Positions 34,374 to 45,861 of a stretch of DNA of 64,000 bases are shown piece after piece. Each line of letters begins with the position of its first letter. Positions within the stretch are counted from its first letter, which is position 1. Origin of the DNA: Fragum whitleyi (Eukaryota > Mollusca > Bivalvia > Cardiida > Cardiidae); NCBI GenBank assembly GCA_948146395.1, contig OX411548.1, positions 35,782,912-35,846,911 on the forward strand. Direction: 5' to 3'. The notes below the pieces were generated by a model. It worked only from the letters and a program-made list of their open reading frames with translations, had not been told where the DNA came from and did no database searches. A program made the translations under genes and the position numbers.

Positions 34374-34508
34374 AACCCTACGTTCAGAATGACAAAACAG
34401 TTCAAACAGTTTTCCAATCATATCCCGCTTTGCATGCAATTGCACGTGCAAAACGGGGAGTGATAGTAAAACTGCTTGCAACGTTTTGTCACCCGGAACG
34501 CAGGGCTG
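34374..34508. mobile_element. MITE, family 3 core, upstream of the - strand gene
   Basis: ACCCTACGTTCAGAATGAC pairs with GTCACCCGGAACGCAGGGCT; inner TATCCCGCTTTGCATGC / GTGCAAAACGGGGAGTG. It lies about 200 bp upstream of the ATG of the 33861-34176 exon. Confidence 0.8.
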
Positions 34509-34929
34509 GTTCCATCCAAGAGTTAGACGACACAACTTAGTATTTCATATAACAGTAATGACGGATCCAGGATTTCTGAAAGGGGTCGAAACTTACAATA
34601 TGTTTTGGGGGTTTTTTTTTTTTTTTTTTCGTAATCCTATTGTTTCTAAATTTGGATAAAAAATTACTACGAAAATGAAAAAAAATGCTGTAGAGGGAAG
34701 AAAGCCCCCTAATTTCTTCTAGATCCGCCATTACACTGTTTTTATGATCACGAGAAACTTTCAACATTTTCCACACATTTTTTAACAACATATGATACGC
34801 GATATATATTTTTTGGAAAGAAACATCGCAAGTAGAGCAGCAATTCCTTGCTATCAGCAAAAAATATTTTCCACGACGTTCATATTTTTTCACACATTGG
34901 GGTTTTTTTATATCGACGATGAGCAACCA

Positions 34930-34973
34930 AAATGTCGCAAATACAGCTTGAATAAAGCTGTGTTTGCGACATT
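34930..34973. repeat. 20-bp hairpin, 4-nt loop
   Basis: AAATGTCGCAAATACAGCTT at 34930-34949 pairs with AAGCTGTGTTTGCGACATTT at 34954-34973 with a small central mismatch. Confidence 0.75.
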
Positions 34974-35012
34974 TGAGTCGCTCCCCTAGGCAAAGATAAG
35001 TCTTGACGGTTA

Positions 35013-35162
35013 AAGAAGTGGACCCGTAATAGTTCTACAATATTTCGGAAGTAATGAAGTTAAATAGTGTCAACCGAGGTTTCCCAATGATTTTAATTAG
35101 GAAACCTCCGTCACCATTGTCAAAGTTCACGATTGCGGATCTATTACGGTTCTACTACCTTA
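35013..35162. mobile_element. MITE, family 5
   Basis: GTGGACCCGTAATAGTTC pairs with CTATTACGGTTCTACTACC; the central hairpin is GAGGTTTCCCAATGA / TTAGGAAACCTCCG with AT filler. Confidence 0.75.
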
Positions 35163-35703
35163 ATAGAACCACATTTTAATTCCTTTTCAAAAGTCATCAC
35201 TGTATTGATACACACACTATGCACAATGTTAAACATTATACTGATTAAGGTTTTAATTTCCGAACATACTATGGGGATTATAGATATTCTATATATCTTT
35301 GCAGTTGCCTTTGACAAATATTCTTTAATCCAAAAACCAACTCGCAAGGCTTTTATTTTCACTGATAAACTAGCTGAGGATAAGTAGTTTTTATGATTAA
35401 TGATTTTCGTATTTGTTCACGTGTAGGGGAAAACTAATAAAAAAAATAATAAATAAAAAATATATATATTAATAGACCTAAATCAAAAATGGTCGGGATC
35501 TCTTAATTTACAACCACAGTACGAGGGCTGTACGGAAGTTTTGAGACAAGGCTTGTTATTTCTAAATGTGATCATTAGCACCAAGAATATTTTGATACAT
35601 ATTGAACTGGATCTTTCATCTTTATGCAGGCAAAACTTCACAAAGTTTGCTGATCCCAATTAGTCAGAGGTAAAGATGGGAGGGAGTAAAGCCAATCTAA
35701 AAT
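35163..35703. other. Non-coding stretch
   Basis: Overlapping frames on both strands at 35133-35387 look like AT-rich chance frames. No repeat recognised apart from the tail of the family-5 element. Confidence 0.4.
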
Positions 35704-35800
35704 ATCTGTTTCTGAATGAAACCCTATGTTGTTGATACTCATTTGAATCATCTTGGAAAGAGGATTCCAATGAGTACCTAACACAAAGGGTTTGTGTTAT
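35704..35800. mobile_element. Small palindromic MITE, ACTCATTTGAATC core
   Basis: TTGTTGATACTCATTTGAATC pairs with GATTCCAATGAGTACCTAAC; ACCCTATG / AAAGGGTTT extend the stem. Related elements at 61298-61372 and 61612-61690 sit in a NUP153 intron. Confidence 0.6.
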
Positions 35801-36050
35801 ACTTGTTGAAATACTTTGACCTAAATTCACAAATACCCCCTCTATCTGTAGCTCTGACTAGTGTGAGGAACAGTTTAAAATTTATCTTATAAGTATACAG
35901 ACATCCGTGTGATAACATCCCGTATGATATTCTTTATGACATCACATAGTTATTTTTACAACAAATATATAATGCGGTTATTTTTAGAAACTTGCATTTC
36001 TGTTAGAAACATCTACAAAAACAAGACAAATAGAGGTTATAAGATAAATA

Positions 36051-36196
36051 TAATACGTATTCAGTGTATTGTTTGAAAAAATATCTAACTCGGTTGTGTG
36101 AATTGATAATTGTCTCGGCAGAGCCTCGACAATGATCAATTCTCCCAACCTCGTTAGATATTTTTTCTCATACAAAACACTAAGTAGTACGTATTA
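36051..36196. mobile_element. 146-bp palindromic MITE
   Basis: TAATACGTATTCAGTG at the left pairs with CACTAAGTAGTACGTATTA at the right. Inside, AAAAAATATCTAACTCGG pairs with CCTCGTTAGATATTTTTT, and GAATTGATAATTGTCTCGG with CCTCGACAATGATCAATTC, with only four bases at the centre. Confidence 0.8.
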
Positions 36197-37061
36197 TATA
36201 TATATCGTCTACCAGACCATGGCGCACCACGACGTTATTAACGTGACGTCAGGTCAAATTTAGAGCTGTATATCAGTAAGACGAAATGTCATTTTACTAA
36301 GCGAATATGCGCTTGTCTAAGAGAAAAAGGAAACAGGCGCTTCAACCGAATAGTGTATGATTACTGAAATTAAAAGTTAAGCCGATCTTTATTTAGGTAT
36401 GATTTTTGATTAATATAGCAAAATATCTTCGAGAAGAAGTATAGGAACAGAATATCGATATGGTTCCTTTCTTACGTATGGTCTTTCGAAAGCCTTTCTA
36501 GGAATAAATGTTCACCAGATATTTTAAGGAAAATAATGATGACTCGTACGAATAAATATTACTTTCACATATATTACTTTTGGTTTTTAAGTCATATTTA
36601 AATTCTAAAAATCTCCCCATTTTCTTGTTGGTATAAGTAATACATATGTCCATTATAAACAAAAATGTGGCCTTATTTGTGGTAAAATTTCCGGCAAGAT
36701 TTTGCACATCGAACTGATCAAAGATGTCTAGCGGGATAATTACAGAATAAATCGCTTATTGAGTTTTCAAGTTAGATTTGCATGTAACAAAGATGCAACT
36801 CAGTATTTAAATTTCCCATTTAATATGAAACAAACTGCATTAACAGATACTAACCTACCTTGCTCCTGCAGGCAATCGCATCAAGTGACTAAACTGTCAA
36901 TGTTCACAACCACAAGTGACAATTCCATTTAACAAACTGTACACTTCCGCTCCTAAATAGTATATAGGAGCCTTGGTTAAAAAGACGAGGATTCTGGTGT
37001 TGATTTCCTTTGCTAACACCCCCCTTTTTGCTCACAAAAAATATTTAAAAGCTGTTACGTT
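36197..37061. other. Non-coding stretch
   Basis: Nothing recognised. A GACGTCAGGTCA phrase lies near 36244. Confidence 0.4.
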
Positions 37062-37400
37062 TTTAGCTCACCAGAGCACAACGTGCGACGTGCGTCGTCC
37101 ATCGTCAACAATCTTAAAATTTTCTTCTCCTGAACCACAGAGACGATTTCAATGAAACTTTGCCAGAATGTTCTTTGGGTGACCCTTTTCAAAAATTGTT
37201 TGCGAAATTCTGATTTGCCATTAAATATGAGTGCGGCAGGGCGGGACATTTTTTCACTTTGAAATCTTTGAACGACATCTCCTCCTGAACTACTGGGCCG
37301 ATTTCCATACGGAGAAATTCTGGCCAAAAAGTCCATTAGGGATTGGGGACAAAAAAGCCCTATCTGCACATTTGTCCGTCAATAAATCTCATTAAGCTTG
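37062..37400 (-). mobile_element. Pearl-like element C, short copy
   Basis: Reads right to left: a TTTAGCTCACCAGAGCAC hairpin end at 37062, degraded GTGCGTCGTCCATCGTC microsatellite, then two core units with TTTCTTCTCCTGAACCAC / ATCTCCTCCTGAACTAC and GATTTCAATGAAACTTTGCC. No AACAAGAGGCC start was found. Confidence 0.65.
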
Positions 37401-37667
37401 TCAGAGAACCGCTGCCTGCCTCGTCTGTTTGTTTAATTGGATTTTAATTGCATGCAGTGGTCATTCACACTAACTCAACAAGCCCTTGTGGTAAATTCTT
37501 GGTCCAGAATGTTTCTCTGAATTACACGTAGCTAATGTATTTAAACTTTTCCTCTTTTCTAGATATTTTCCAAGTTTATTACTTGTATGATGCGAAGAAT
37601 GCCAGATTACAAATTTTTGAATGTAAATTATACATTGCATAAAGATCAGTAATTAAAATAGTTTGTA

Positions 37668-37735
37668 TTAACCCTTTCCCATTTTGTAAAAGGTTAAGAC
37701 TGATTCATAATGAAAGTAGTAGCAGACGACAAAGC
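37668..37735 (+). mobile_element. Fragment of TTAACCCTTTCC MITE
   Basis: Matches the left part of 20980-21187: TTAACCCTTTCCCATTTTG, then GTAGCAGACGACAAAG. Confidence 0.5.
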
Positions 37736-37966
37736 TTATTTTGATGAAGTCAGATATCATCTTGATTAATATTGTATTGCATATATATTCCTTTGTAATC
37801 CAATTAGTTAATTAAATTCCATTAGTAAATGTTACGTGAAGTAGAATTAACACATTTTCTTCATTCACTTCTTTGAGTTACCCGATTATTTTAGACAGGT
37901 GTTAGCAGGCTGTTTTTGCATTTATTAATATTCTTAACTTGTTGAATCAGAGTTTGTTGATGGCTC

Positions 37967-38003
37967 GGGGGGGGGGGGGTGACAGTGTCCCCCCCTCCCC
38001 CCC
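37967..38003. repeat. G13 - C7TC7 hairpin tract
   Basis: Thirteen G, then TGACAGTGT, then seven C, T, seven C. The G and C runs can pair; they could also form quadruplex/i-motif structures (inference). Confidence 0.8.
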
Positions 38004-38315
38004 ATGTAATCTAATGAATTACAATGTTTTAGTTTTCATGGAAAAACATTTAGTAAAAATACTCGGAAAATGAAGCCCATTTATTTGTATATTAGATATT
38101 TGTATATAACCCGATCACAGAAATTCTGGATCTGAAGCAGATTCTTTATTATTATTAGATCCATTATTATTTTTATTATTATTATTATATTCTTAATGTG
38201 CAAGAATAAAAATGCTTATAAAACCTCTTTAACTAAAAATCTTGTTCTGAAAATGCAAACTAAAACAGTGGAGTAAATCCAAAGCGTGTTTGTTTTTTTT
38301 TTAAGTCGGCAAAAA

Positions 38316-38446
38316 GATTTTGTTTGTTTGGGACTTGACGCCGCTTTCAATAGGTTTCAGTCTTATCGCGGCACCTGACAGTAAATTCTTGGTATTTCTC
38401 ACACCAGTACTACAATTTCATCCCTTTCTGACTTTCAGTTGGGAGT
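38316..38446 (-). mobile_element. tRNA-derived SINE fragment, tail half
   Basis: TGTTTGTTTGGGACTTGACGCCGCTTTCAATAG and TATCGCGGCACC (each within the family pattern), then TGGTATTTCTCACACCAGTAC. Head missing. Confidence 0.6.
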
Positions 38447-38547
38447 CAAATGGCAGAAAGGATATTTGCATCCACCGGGGCAATATTTAGGCAGTTGTTC
38501 CCATATCAGCTTGTACTTACAATGACACATTATTATTACAGAATGAC

Positions 38548-38699
38548 AATTAAGGTAGTGAACCTTAATTTTCGCAACATTCCGGAACTCATGATCATTC
38601 ACAATATTAAAATGGAATCATTAGGAAACCTAGGTTAACACTGTTAAAACTCGTAACATCCGAAGCATTGCTGAACTTTTACGGTTACACTACCTTAAA
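38548..38699. mobile_element. MITE, family 5
   Basis: AATTAAGGTAGTGAACC pairs with GGTTACACTACCTTAA; the interior is more decayed than in the other two copies. Confidence 0.7.
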
Positions 38700-39057
38700 T
38701 CAAACCATTGACTGGAACATCCAAAAGCTTTCATTATGCAAACAATTGGTTTAACGTAAGCGAGAGGCCTAAATGTTGTATATCAGCTTGAAATAATATC
38801 AGATACTATTTTTTTTGCCGCCCACTGGCAATAATGTCTTAAAGACTTAATAATACAGTATTAGATAATTAGATGTTCATTTTGGCAATTTCTATATCAG
38901 GGTAGGGTATGGTAGGTATTTTTTTTTTTTCGAAAAAAAGAGAAAAAAAAAAGAATTATTTGAGAGTATTTCTACAAAACAAATCCAGCTCTATCAGATG
39001 TTTAAGAGGGTACCGGCTAATTTATGTAAGTACTCAGTTGTATCCAACTCTTGTGAA

Positions 39058-39299
39058 GTCCGAGGCTTAGTGATTATGACGTTGGCTTATGGATCAGACG
39101 GTCCCTGAATCGAATCTCTCCCAGACCACAGAAATTTTTCTGAGCAAAGAAATTTACTCCACACTGTATTTACAAAAACATATAAAATGATATATATTAA
39201 GTTTTATCATTGTCTAGGAATGTTCAAAATTGTTGTTGGATTTCCCGTAACAGCACATTTAGGTATATCGTCGGCGAAACATTTCAACCTCGTTTAATC
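39058..39299 (+). mobile_element. tRNA-derived SINE, second type
   Basis: GAGGCTTAGTGATTATGACG (A-box-like) and CTGAATCGAATCTC (B-box-like) about 35 bp apart form the head. The body ends GGATTTCCCGTAACAGCAC and CAACCTCGTTTAA. A headless relative is at 43790-43890. Confidence 0.55.
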
Positions 39300-39965
39300 G
39301 CACATAGTTAAATCTACTTTAAAGTAGTCAACAAACTCAGATCAGTCTAAGTCTATTCATTTGCACAGTCTGGTCAAAGTTTTCACCACGCGCTAATTAA
39401 TAAGCTACAGACTTATCATCACTATCCAAAACAAGGGAATAATCTTGACGCTTCTAGAAAAGCTCGAGGTTTCTGTTGGAAATGTCACAGGTCAGACACA
39501 AGCTCAAATATGTCTGATATCCTATAAAGAGAAGCAATGAAGACATAGTATTCTATGATATACTACAACAGACTTAAATCCTAACCATAAGGAAACATCA
39601 CATGCGATTGTTTCATATTATCAAAAGGTTTTAATTGTACATCTAACAACATTTAAGACAAAATATGATAAAACAAATATCCTGCAATTGTATCATTTTG
39701 ATTATTTGAACATTTGATAAAAAGGTCAAGTTCTTGATTTGTCAGACAGACAAAAAAATGGAAAGTTTACGATATTGTGAGAAAAGAAAGACAAAAAATG
39801 GAAAGTGGAACAGGAAAGATATTGTGAAAAAAGAAAGACAATCTTCCAATATTGAAAATCGTTGCTATGGCGACCAAGTCATGCATGTCAAATTTTACTA
39901 TATTATGAACTCTTAATTACATGTAATGGTCATTATTGAGGGCAGCTGGTACTCAGCTCATCGTA
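39300..39965 (+). repeat. Segmental duplicate, copy 1
   Basis: Begins with a decayed family-1 MITE (39300-39502), then sequence that parallels 45862-46475 in the same order. Shared phrases: AACATCACATGCGATTGTTTCAT / AACATCATAGGCGATCGTTTCAT (shown up to their mismatches), CTTCCAATAT, TTAATTACATGTAATGGTCA and GGGCAGCTGGTA. The divergence is large, so the duplication is old. Confidence 0.7.
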
Positions 39966-40082
39966 TTCATATACGCGTAATTCAAGAATCCATGTTCCTA
40001 GATTCCTAGACAGAGAAAACTCAATTCGGTTTAACACTAAAACTTGTAAAATGTTCTTGAAAAACAGAGAAGCTTTTAGCAC

Positions 40083-40318
40083 ATGTGACCCATCGGGCAA
40101 AAAACGACCTTCTTGGTAGGTGGTGAAGGTCTGACTGTGCGTACTGTGAAACATTTTGTACCTGACTGATTTTCTGAATCTATAATGATCATTTTACCTT
40201 CCTGTATAAAAACACACCCTTGAAATGCGAACTCCGGTTGACCTCTTCTTGAACCAACATCTTTCTAAAACATTTATTTACAGAGTCCCCAGAAGATCCT
40301 TTTTGCTTAACATGTCAA
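40083..40318. mobile_element. MITE with TGTGACCC ends, decayed
   Basis: ATGTGACCCATCGGGCAAA at the left; TTTTTGCTTAACATGTCAAG at the right. Interior phrases GTCTGACTGTGCGTACTGTG and ATTTTCTGAATCTATAATGATC match 32836-33092. Confidence 0.6.
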
Positions 40319-40545
40319 GTATATTACGAGTATAGTTTATTCCATCTCACCTTTTTATGCAATAGTTCCTTTTTTTTAAAAAAAAAAAATCTTTTCATTT
40401 GAAAAAAAATTGCAACAAGAAATGTCAATTGACAAGTAGAATTGACAAGGAGGTGGCTGGAAAACGACAGAAAGTCTTGGGTAGGTGCACCAAATACCGG
40501 CACCACCATGAGGAAGTGCACCCATATGAGAATGTATGATATCTG

Positions 40546-40830
40546 TCCCAGATTTCTTGTTTGTTTGAAAGGGCTTTAACACCGCTTTCAACAATCGTTC
40601 AGTTATATTGCGGCAGCTGAAGCACCTATAAATGGATTCCTGGTATTTCTCACACCTGTTGTACCATTACATTCCTTTCTAGCCTTCAGCTGCTATCCAA
40701 TTTAGGTCTACAATTATCAACCCATTGGTTGGAAACAAATTGTCGAAAAGGAAAAGTGCCACCGTCGGGACCGAACCCAGGACCGTTAAAATAACAGTTC
40801 GACGCGCTACTATCGCGCAATAACGCCAGC
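40546..40830 (-). mobile_element. tRNA-derived SINE, full length with head
   Basis: The tail side TTGTTTGTTTGAAAGGGC is at the left, followed by CGCTTTCAACAATCGTTCAG. At the right, CGGGACCGAACCCAGG is an inverted B box, and TCGACGCGCTACTATCGCGC is the inverted A-box region. Best copy for defining the SINE. Confidence 0.75.
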
Positions 40831-40954
40831 TGGCGATTTCCTGAATGAAGCCCAAAACTATTGAATATTAGGGAATGATTTTGTCATTAACGCTTACAAA
40901 TACAGAAAGGATATGAAAGATGGTAATTCGGCAATGCAAGTACCACAAAGCAAA

Positions 40955-41775
40955 GTAAGAGTACCGCCTACGGGTGCCTACGCTCGGCTGTAAGTGCTGG
41001 ATGGTAAAAAAAAACCACTAATGCATGGTGAAAAAACAAAGTAGAAAAAGGGGCATAATTTGCAGAAAATGCTTCTTAAGTTATCCCCCTTGATTGAAAA
41101 GGTTGCTCTTATGATGGTGAATATGTGTGCTTGGTTTCAAGTGAAGGCTTTCAGTAGAACAAGAGATATCACAACAATGTCAAAGTTTTTTAATTTTTTT
41201 TTTTTCACAATTTTGACCTTGAAAATTGACCTTAACTGATAACCTAGAACTTGGTTCCATCAGAAAGTGCTTGTCCCAGGCAATCATTATATGTTTAAAT
41301 ATGAAGGCCCTATCATTTACCATTCAAAAGTAATGACCAATGTTAAATTTTCGCATTTTTCACAAGTTTTACCTTGAAAAATGACTTTGACCTTTGATTT
41401 ATGACCTTGAACTTGGAACCAACAGAAAGTGCTTGTCCAAGGCAATCATCATGTGAAATACGAAGGCCCTATCACTAACCATTCAAAGGTTATCGCAAAA
41501 AGTCGAAGTTTTTGCATTTTTTTCACAAGTTTGACCTTGAAAAATGACATTGACCTTGATTGATGACCTTGAACTTGGTACCAATAGAAAGGCCTTGTCC
41601 TAGGCAAACATCATGTGGAATATGAAAGCAATATCACTTACCATTCAAAAGTTATCACAAAATGTCAAAGTTTTCGCACGACGACGACGACGACAACAAC
41701 GACGACGACGACACCAAGGCAATAGCAATACCACGGATTTTCTTCGAAAACAGCCGAGCTAAAAATCGTATTCAA
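40955..41775 (+). mobile_element. Pearl-like element N with GAC microsatellite
   Basis: Starts near TACCGCCTACGGGTGCC. Core units are spaced 162 bp exactly by AGAAAGTGCTTGTCC (41262, 41424, 41586) and contain TTGACCTTGAAAAATGAC. A (GAC)n tract covers 41676-41713. The end carries ACACCAAGGCAAT and a CGGATTTTCTTCGAAAACAGCCG hairpin (arms CGG-TTTTC / GAAAA-CCG). Confidence 0.8.
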
Positions 41776-42167
41776 CAGAGTATCGGGTCTCTTTCAAGAA
41801 AAAAAAATCGTACGATAGATCTTATAATCACCGTACGACAATATCTAAGATGGTCGTAAATGCCTTTCACATTTTTTTTTTGAAAATCTTAGACAACTGG
41901 TGATCGTAAAATTAATCGTTCGCATCTGCATGTGCGGGTCATCTGATATAATCTTGTTGGTAAGTTGGTAAATAGTCCGCTTTGTTCACTAAATAACACC
42001 AAGTTGCCAGTGAATGACTCGAACTTTTCATAATTTTATTATTGTCATTAAATTCTATTATAAGGGGTTTTGCGGTAAAAATATTCACTTTTATTCGCAT
42101 ACAACATTTTGAAAGAAGGCTAGTTGAATCAACGGAGACCGTTATTTCATATCTCATTAGCTATTGC

Positions 42168-42198
<31 letters not shown>

Positions 42199-42827
42199 TT
42201 TCGCTCATATTTTCTTTTCAAATTTGTGAAGTTTTGCTTATTTAAGGGACGTGTTGTAATCAATTTTGTATATCATATTTTAATTCTTACAGATGAAAGT
42301 ATTTATAATCAGCGTTTCACGCATAAGTGTCATTGTAGTATCCATGTAACTACAACAGATAACTCTGTTAGGTTGAAATTAATTTCATCCGGGAAATGTG
42401 TCGTTCCATTACTTAAGTTTATTCACTGGTTATTTTTGAAACAGGTGTGCACACTTTAACGATTTTGTGACTGCAGCGTTTTCGTCACAAAAACAAATCT
42501 GCCTATTTATTAAGTTTGCGACTTTTCATCTTTGTAAAATGATATGGTTTTGACAGAAAACACTGGAAATTTCCTTTTGATAAATGTATGGCATGAAGCA
42601 CGGAACAACGGAATCTTCACAGCGTCATATTACAATCTCTCTTTTTTCAAAGTAAATACATACAATTATACGTATAATGAAACATTTCTAATGGTTTAAA
42701 CCTTTTTATTTTCCATCGATTGGGAAACAAGTTCTTACAACCGAGATTTATCCCTCTCTTTTCTGCTTTCTGGAAAATTCATCAGTATTCGCGCCGATTG
42801 TGTGAGCCAATGAAAGAACCATGGTCG
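41776..42827. other. Non-coding, T-rich tracts
   Basis: A poly-T run broken by C covers about 42168-42203. A 111-codon + frame here is built on that run. Nothing else recognised. Confidence 0.4.
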
Positions 42828-42898
42828 ATAGCCGCTCCCCGGAATCGAACGCAGGGGTCAAGAGGCCGACGCTATACCTTTAGACCACGGATACCACA
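42828..42898 (-). repeat. tRNA-related sequence
   Basis: On the - strand, TGGTCTAAAGGTATAGCGTC resembles an A box with D-loop, and GCGTTCGATTCC a B box 25 bases on. T-stem and acceptor-stem pairing fail, so this is a tRNA pseudogene or SINE head. Confidence 0.5.
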
Positions 42899-43604
42899 CA
42901 AACATTCTGACGAATCTCCATCCTCGCTTTCTTTGTCTCATTTGTGTCACAAGGAAGGTAAAGCAAATATTTTTACTCATGATCACAAAGGGTCAGTTCT
43001 TACGGTTGATAAACCGCTATTTAAACATTCTGCGACAATCGCACGATCATCGCAGAGCAAAAACCAACTTCAAAAGATGTTGCATCCACTCTTTTCGGTA
43101 TAACTTGTTTATTTCATTAAATTGAACTTGGAACATTGGCATGTACAAAACCGAATAATCAGAGAAACCTCTGCAAAAGATTATATGAAATCCGAGAAAA
43201 TAATAAGCTTTCAAAGCCAAAATCGTAAAATATACGACTAGGTTATATGTGTCTCAAATTTGATAGTAAAGCTTACGATGAGACATTTTTCTTGAAACCC
43301 AAAAAGTTTCTTGAAAGCCAATTTTAATCTTACGATTGCTATACGATCAAATTTCGGTCGTATGACCTGTCTTGAAAGAGGCCCATGGTCAGCTATCACA
43401 TTAAAAAAAACAACAACATAAGGTAGAATAACTAAAATTTGAAAATATTGAGAGAAAAGTTTTAACGTGGTATATGACAATATATTATTTTTGAGCTTCA
43501 ATTTAGCAGAAGTTTGTTTGAAAATAAACAATAGCATCCAGCAATACATCAAACTTTAATGATTGTACAAAGCCTGATTGCAAAAGCGATTCACCCCTAC
43601 TTCC
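42899..43604. other. Non-coding stretch
   Basis: A 104-codon - strand frame at 43238-43552 has no family signature or clear splice sites. No repeat recognised. Confidence 0.35.
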
Positions 43605-43690
43605 ATATGTCTCAAATCAACGGGTTGATGATCATAAACCTATTTTGGTTAGCAGATGGAGGCTCGGAAAGCATATCTTGGTAGTACCTA
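43605..43690 (+). mobile_element. SINE body fragment, (CAAA)-tail family
   Basis: CAACGGGTTGATGATCATAAACC, GCAGATGGAGGCTCGGAAAG and TTGGTAGTACC match the body of the + copy at 46780-47062 in the same sense. Confidence 0.5.
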
Positions 43691-43789
43691 TGAGAGGAAT
43701 ACCAAAAAATACCAATCCATGACTACACATTCCGTTTACGAAATATGATTTAAAAAATGAACGATTGGCAATTAAAACTAAGTTAAATA

Positions 43790-43890
43790 GTTATTTGGGA
43801 ATCAAAATCATTGTTGGAATTCTCGTAGGAGTACAATTTGGTAAATTGTCGGAGAGCGACTTAAACCTCGTTTCTACAGCTTGAATAAAC
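43790..43890 (+). mobile_element. Headless copy of the second SINE type
   Basis: ATTGTTGGAATTCTCGTAGGAG and TAAACCTCGTTT correspond to the 3' part of the element at 39058-39299. Confidence 0.45.
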
Positions 43891-43969
43891 TAAGGAGGCT
43901 GTATGAGATCTTTGTCGCTCACAGACGATATAATTTAAAAAAAAAACTTCCCTGTAACTATCGGTAGAG

Positions 43970-44130
43970 GGCAATGCTATTATTTATATCCCCACTAACG
44001 ATGTTAGAGAGGCGATATACTGGAGTCACCATATCCGTCCGTACGTCTGTCTGTCTTTCCGTCCGTTTTCATTCTAGAATACCTGTAACCTTTATCCAAG
44101 GCAAGCTATCAACTTCTAGCTTCATACACA
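43970..44130 (-). mobile_element. Pearl-like element Q, terminal part
   Basis: TATATCCCCACTAACGATG (hairpin end), then a GTCCGTACGTCTGTCTGTC simple repeat and one partial core unit. Reads right to left. Confidence 0.5.
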
Positions 44131-44366
44131 TATGCAATATGTCTAAGAGAAGTGCAGTATATAAGAACATGAATTTAGCTGTCATGCTTTACAAAGTCGT
44201 TACCTCTTGATCTTTTCAACTTCTCTATTTTATTGTTGCTATAACGCAATTTGAAAGAAATTTTTCAACGTGTAATTCCATGCACTTAATACAATGTGAA
44301 TATGGAAAGATACGCATATAAGAACACTGTACCAATACTTTGGCACTTAGCCTTTGTCTTTTTGAT

Positions 44367-45148
44367 TCTGATCATGCTAAATAAAAACCTTTGCAAAATT
44401 GCGAATTGAAATCAAAGTGCTGAAACTTCTGAATGCACTAACTGTGGGTCAGTGTTTGTTTAAAAAAAAGACATAAAATCTTTTATAGTTGATAAAGGAA
44501 ATCATAGTGTGTGGACTAAGATCAGACTGCATGTTTGTGCCTTTGTAAGATTGCATTGAAATTATAGAGCTGAAAGCACTGAATGCACTTATTGTAAGTT
44601 AGTTTTTATTTCAAAAAATGGTGTTTATTTTTTTTTCTAGTTTGAAAATACAATGTAGGTTCGTTGGACTAAAATTACACTGCTCATAATATTATTATGT
44701 GCTTATGCAAGATTGCATTTAAATGAAAATGCTGAAAGCACTGACTGCACTAGTAAAGAGATACTTTTCATTTTAACAAGAGATGTCTGTAAAACATTTA
44801 TCCCCCCCCCCCCCCCCATTAGAGCAGGTCGATTGCCTGTTCTTTGTCAATTTTCAAAGGGGAATAACTAAAAGAAATATGACTAGTAGAGTTTTGGTTC
44901 TTGTGCACTGCACTTCATTCGTGATTCTTGCATACTTTTTGAAATATGCTGCGGACCTACCTACCAACCTACCGACCTTCAACTACTTCGAAAGTAGGCA
45001 TATTTATACTATCCTTAAACTCATCTGGTTTAAAGATGAAAATACGATTGTTTGGACTAAGATCAGCGTGTGCTTATGTGAAGGCTGATCTTTGTCTTAA
45101 ACTCCTACCAAAGCAGGAATACTCCAGATTCAGCATGACAGGGATTAA
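44367..45148 (+). mobile_element. MITE family 2 with triplicated interior
   Basis: Starts GATCATGCTAAATAAAAACC and ends CAGATTCAGCATGACAGGGATTAA. Between, the phrase GATTGCNNTNAAAT...GCTGAAAGCACTGAATGCACT occurs three times (near 44397, 44550 and 44710) at about 155-160 bp spacing. A C16 run interrupts at 44802-44817. Confidence 0.55.
44802..44817. repeat. C16 homopolymer
   Basis: Uninterrupted C run. Confidence 0.85.
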
Positions 45149-45379
45149 ACTTCTTGATATTTGACGGGAGAATATTTTTTCTTGAGATTAATTTAATAGT
45201 TGGATTGTTGAGCATGTTGCCCAAGAGTACTATTACGGCCAATCCGAAACCGTCACGCATCAGTTGTCACGTGTGGTCGACGATTTCTGCTCCTTAATCA
45301 ATGAATCAATTTGTACCAAAATTTGCATGAATATTTCTTGGGTAATCCCGCACTTGCATTTTCTGAAGGAACGTTCTAA

Positions 45380-45404
45380 GGGGGGGGGGGGGGGGGGGGG
45401 GGGG
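45380..45404. repeat. G25 homopolymer
   Basis: Uninterrupted run of 25 G, the longest in the window. Its length may be assembly-sensitive. Confidence 0.85.
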
Positions 45405-45861
45405 TGTCTCAAATCTTTACCTGGTATCCCTCAGTTGGAAAATTGCTTTATATTCTATATAAAAGTAACCGAGTAACCCTAAACTCTGTCTTTATCTCTG
45501 CTTTGTGACATGTATACTTGTTCAAATAGAAATATATCTTGCATATGACCAGGTTTTAAGATATACAGTTTTTGAAATTCTGTAACTTCCGTGCGGTAAC
45601 CAGGACTCTCAAAACTATCTGGTGTGAGTCCTGAGAACCATCTATTTTATGACTGTACTGCGTTGTAATAGTCGACTTAAAACAGTTTTTCTGCTCTGTT
45701 TATTCAAAAAGATAAGCATGTTTATATTGGTAAAAATACCAAGATAATCATTTTTTAAAAAGAAAGTAAAAATATAAATATCTATCAGTTAATTCTTCTT
45801 GCGAGCCAAATTATCATAAAAAATACCAGTAAAAAAAGTTTGTTTAAAAAAAAAGACTATA

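Noticed and set aside
34537..34926. 129-codon - frame upstream of the unrecognised gene
   Set aside because: Contains a lysine run encoded by a poly-T tract and no family signature; likely chance.
42828..42898. Possible functional tRNA gene on the - strand
   Set aside because: A- and B-box-like motifs are present, but T-stem and acceptor-stem pairs do not form.
42720..43103. 127-codon + frame
   Set aside because: Overlaps a tRNA-related sequence on the other strand; composition mixed and no domain recognised. Not supported without a splice or expression signal.
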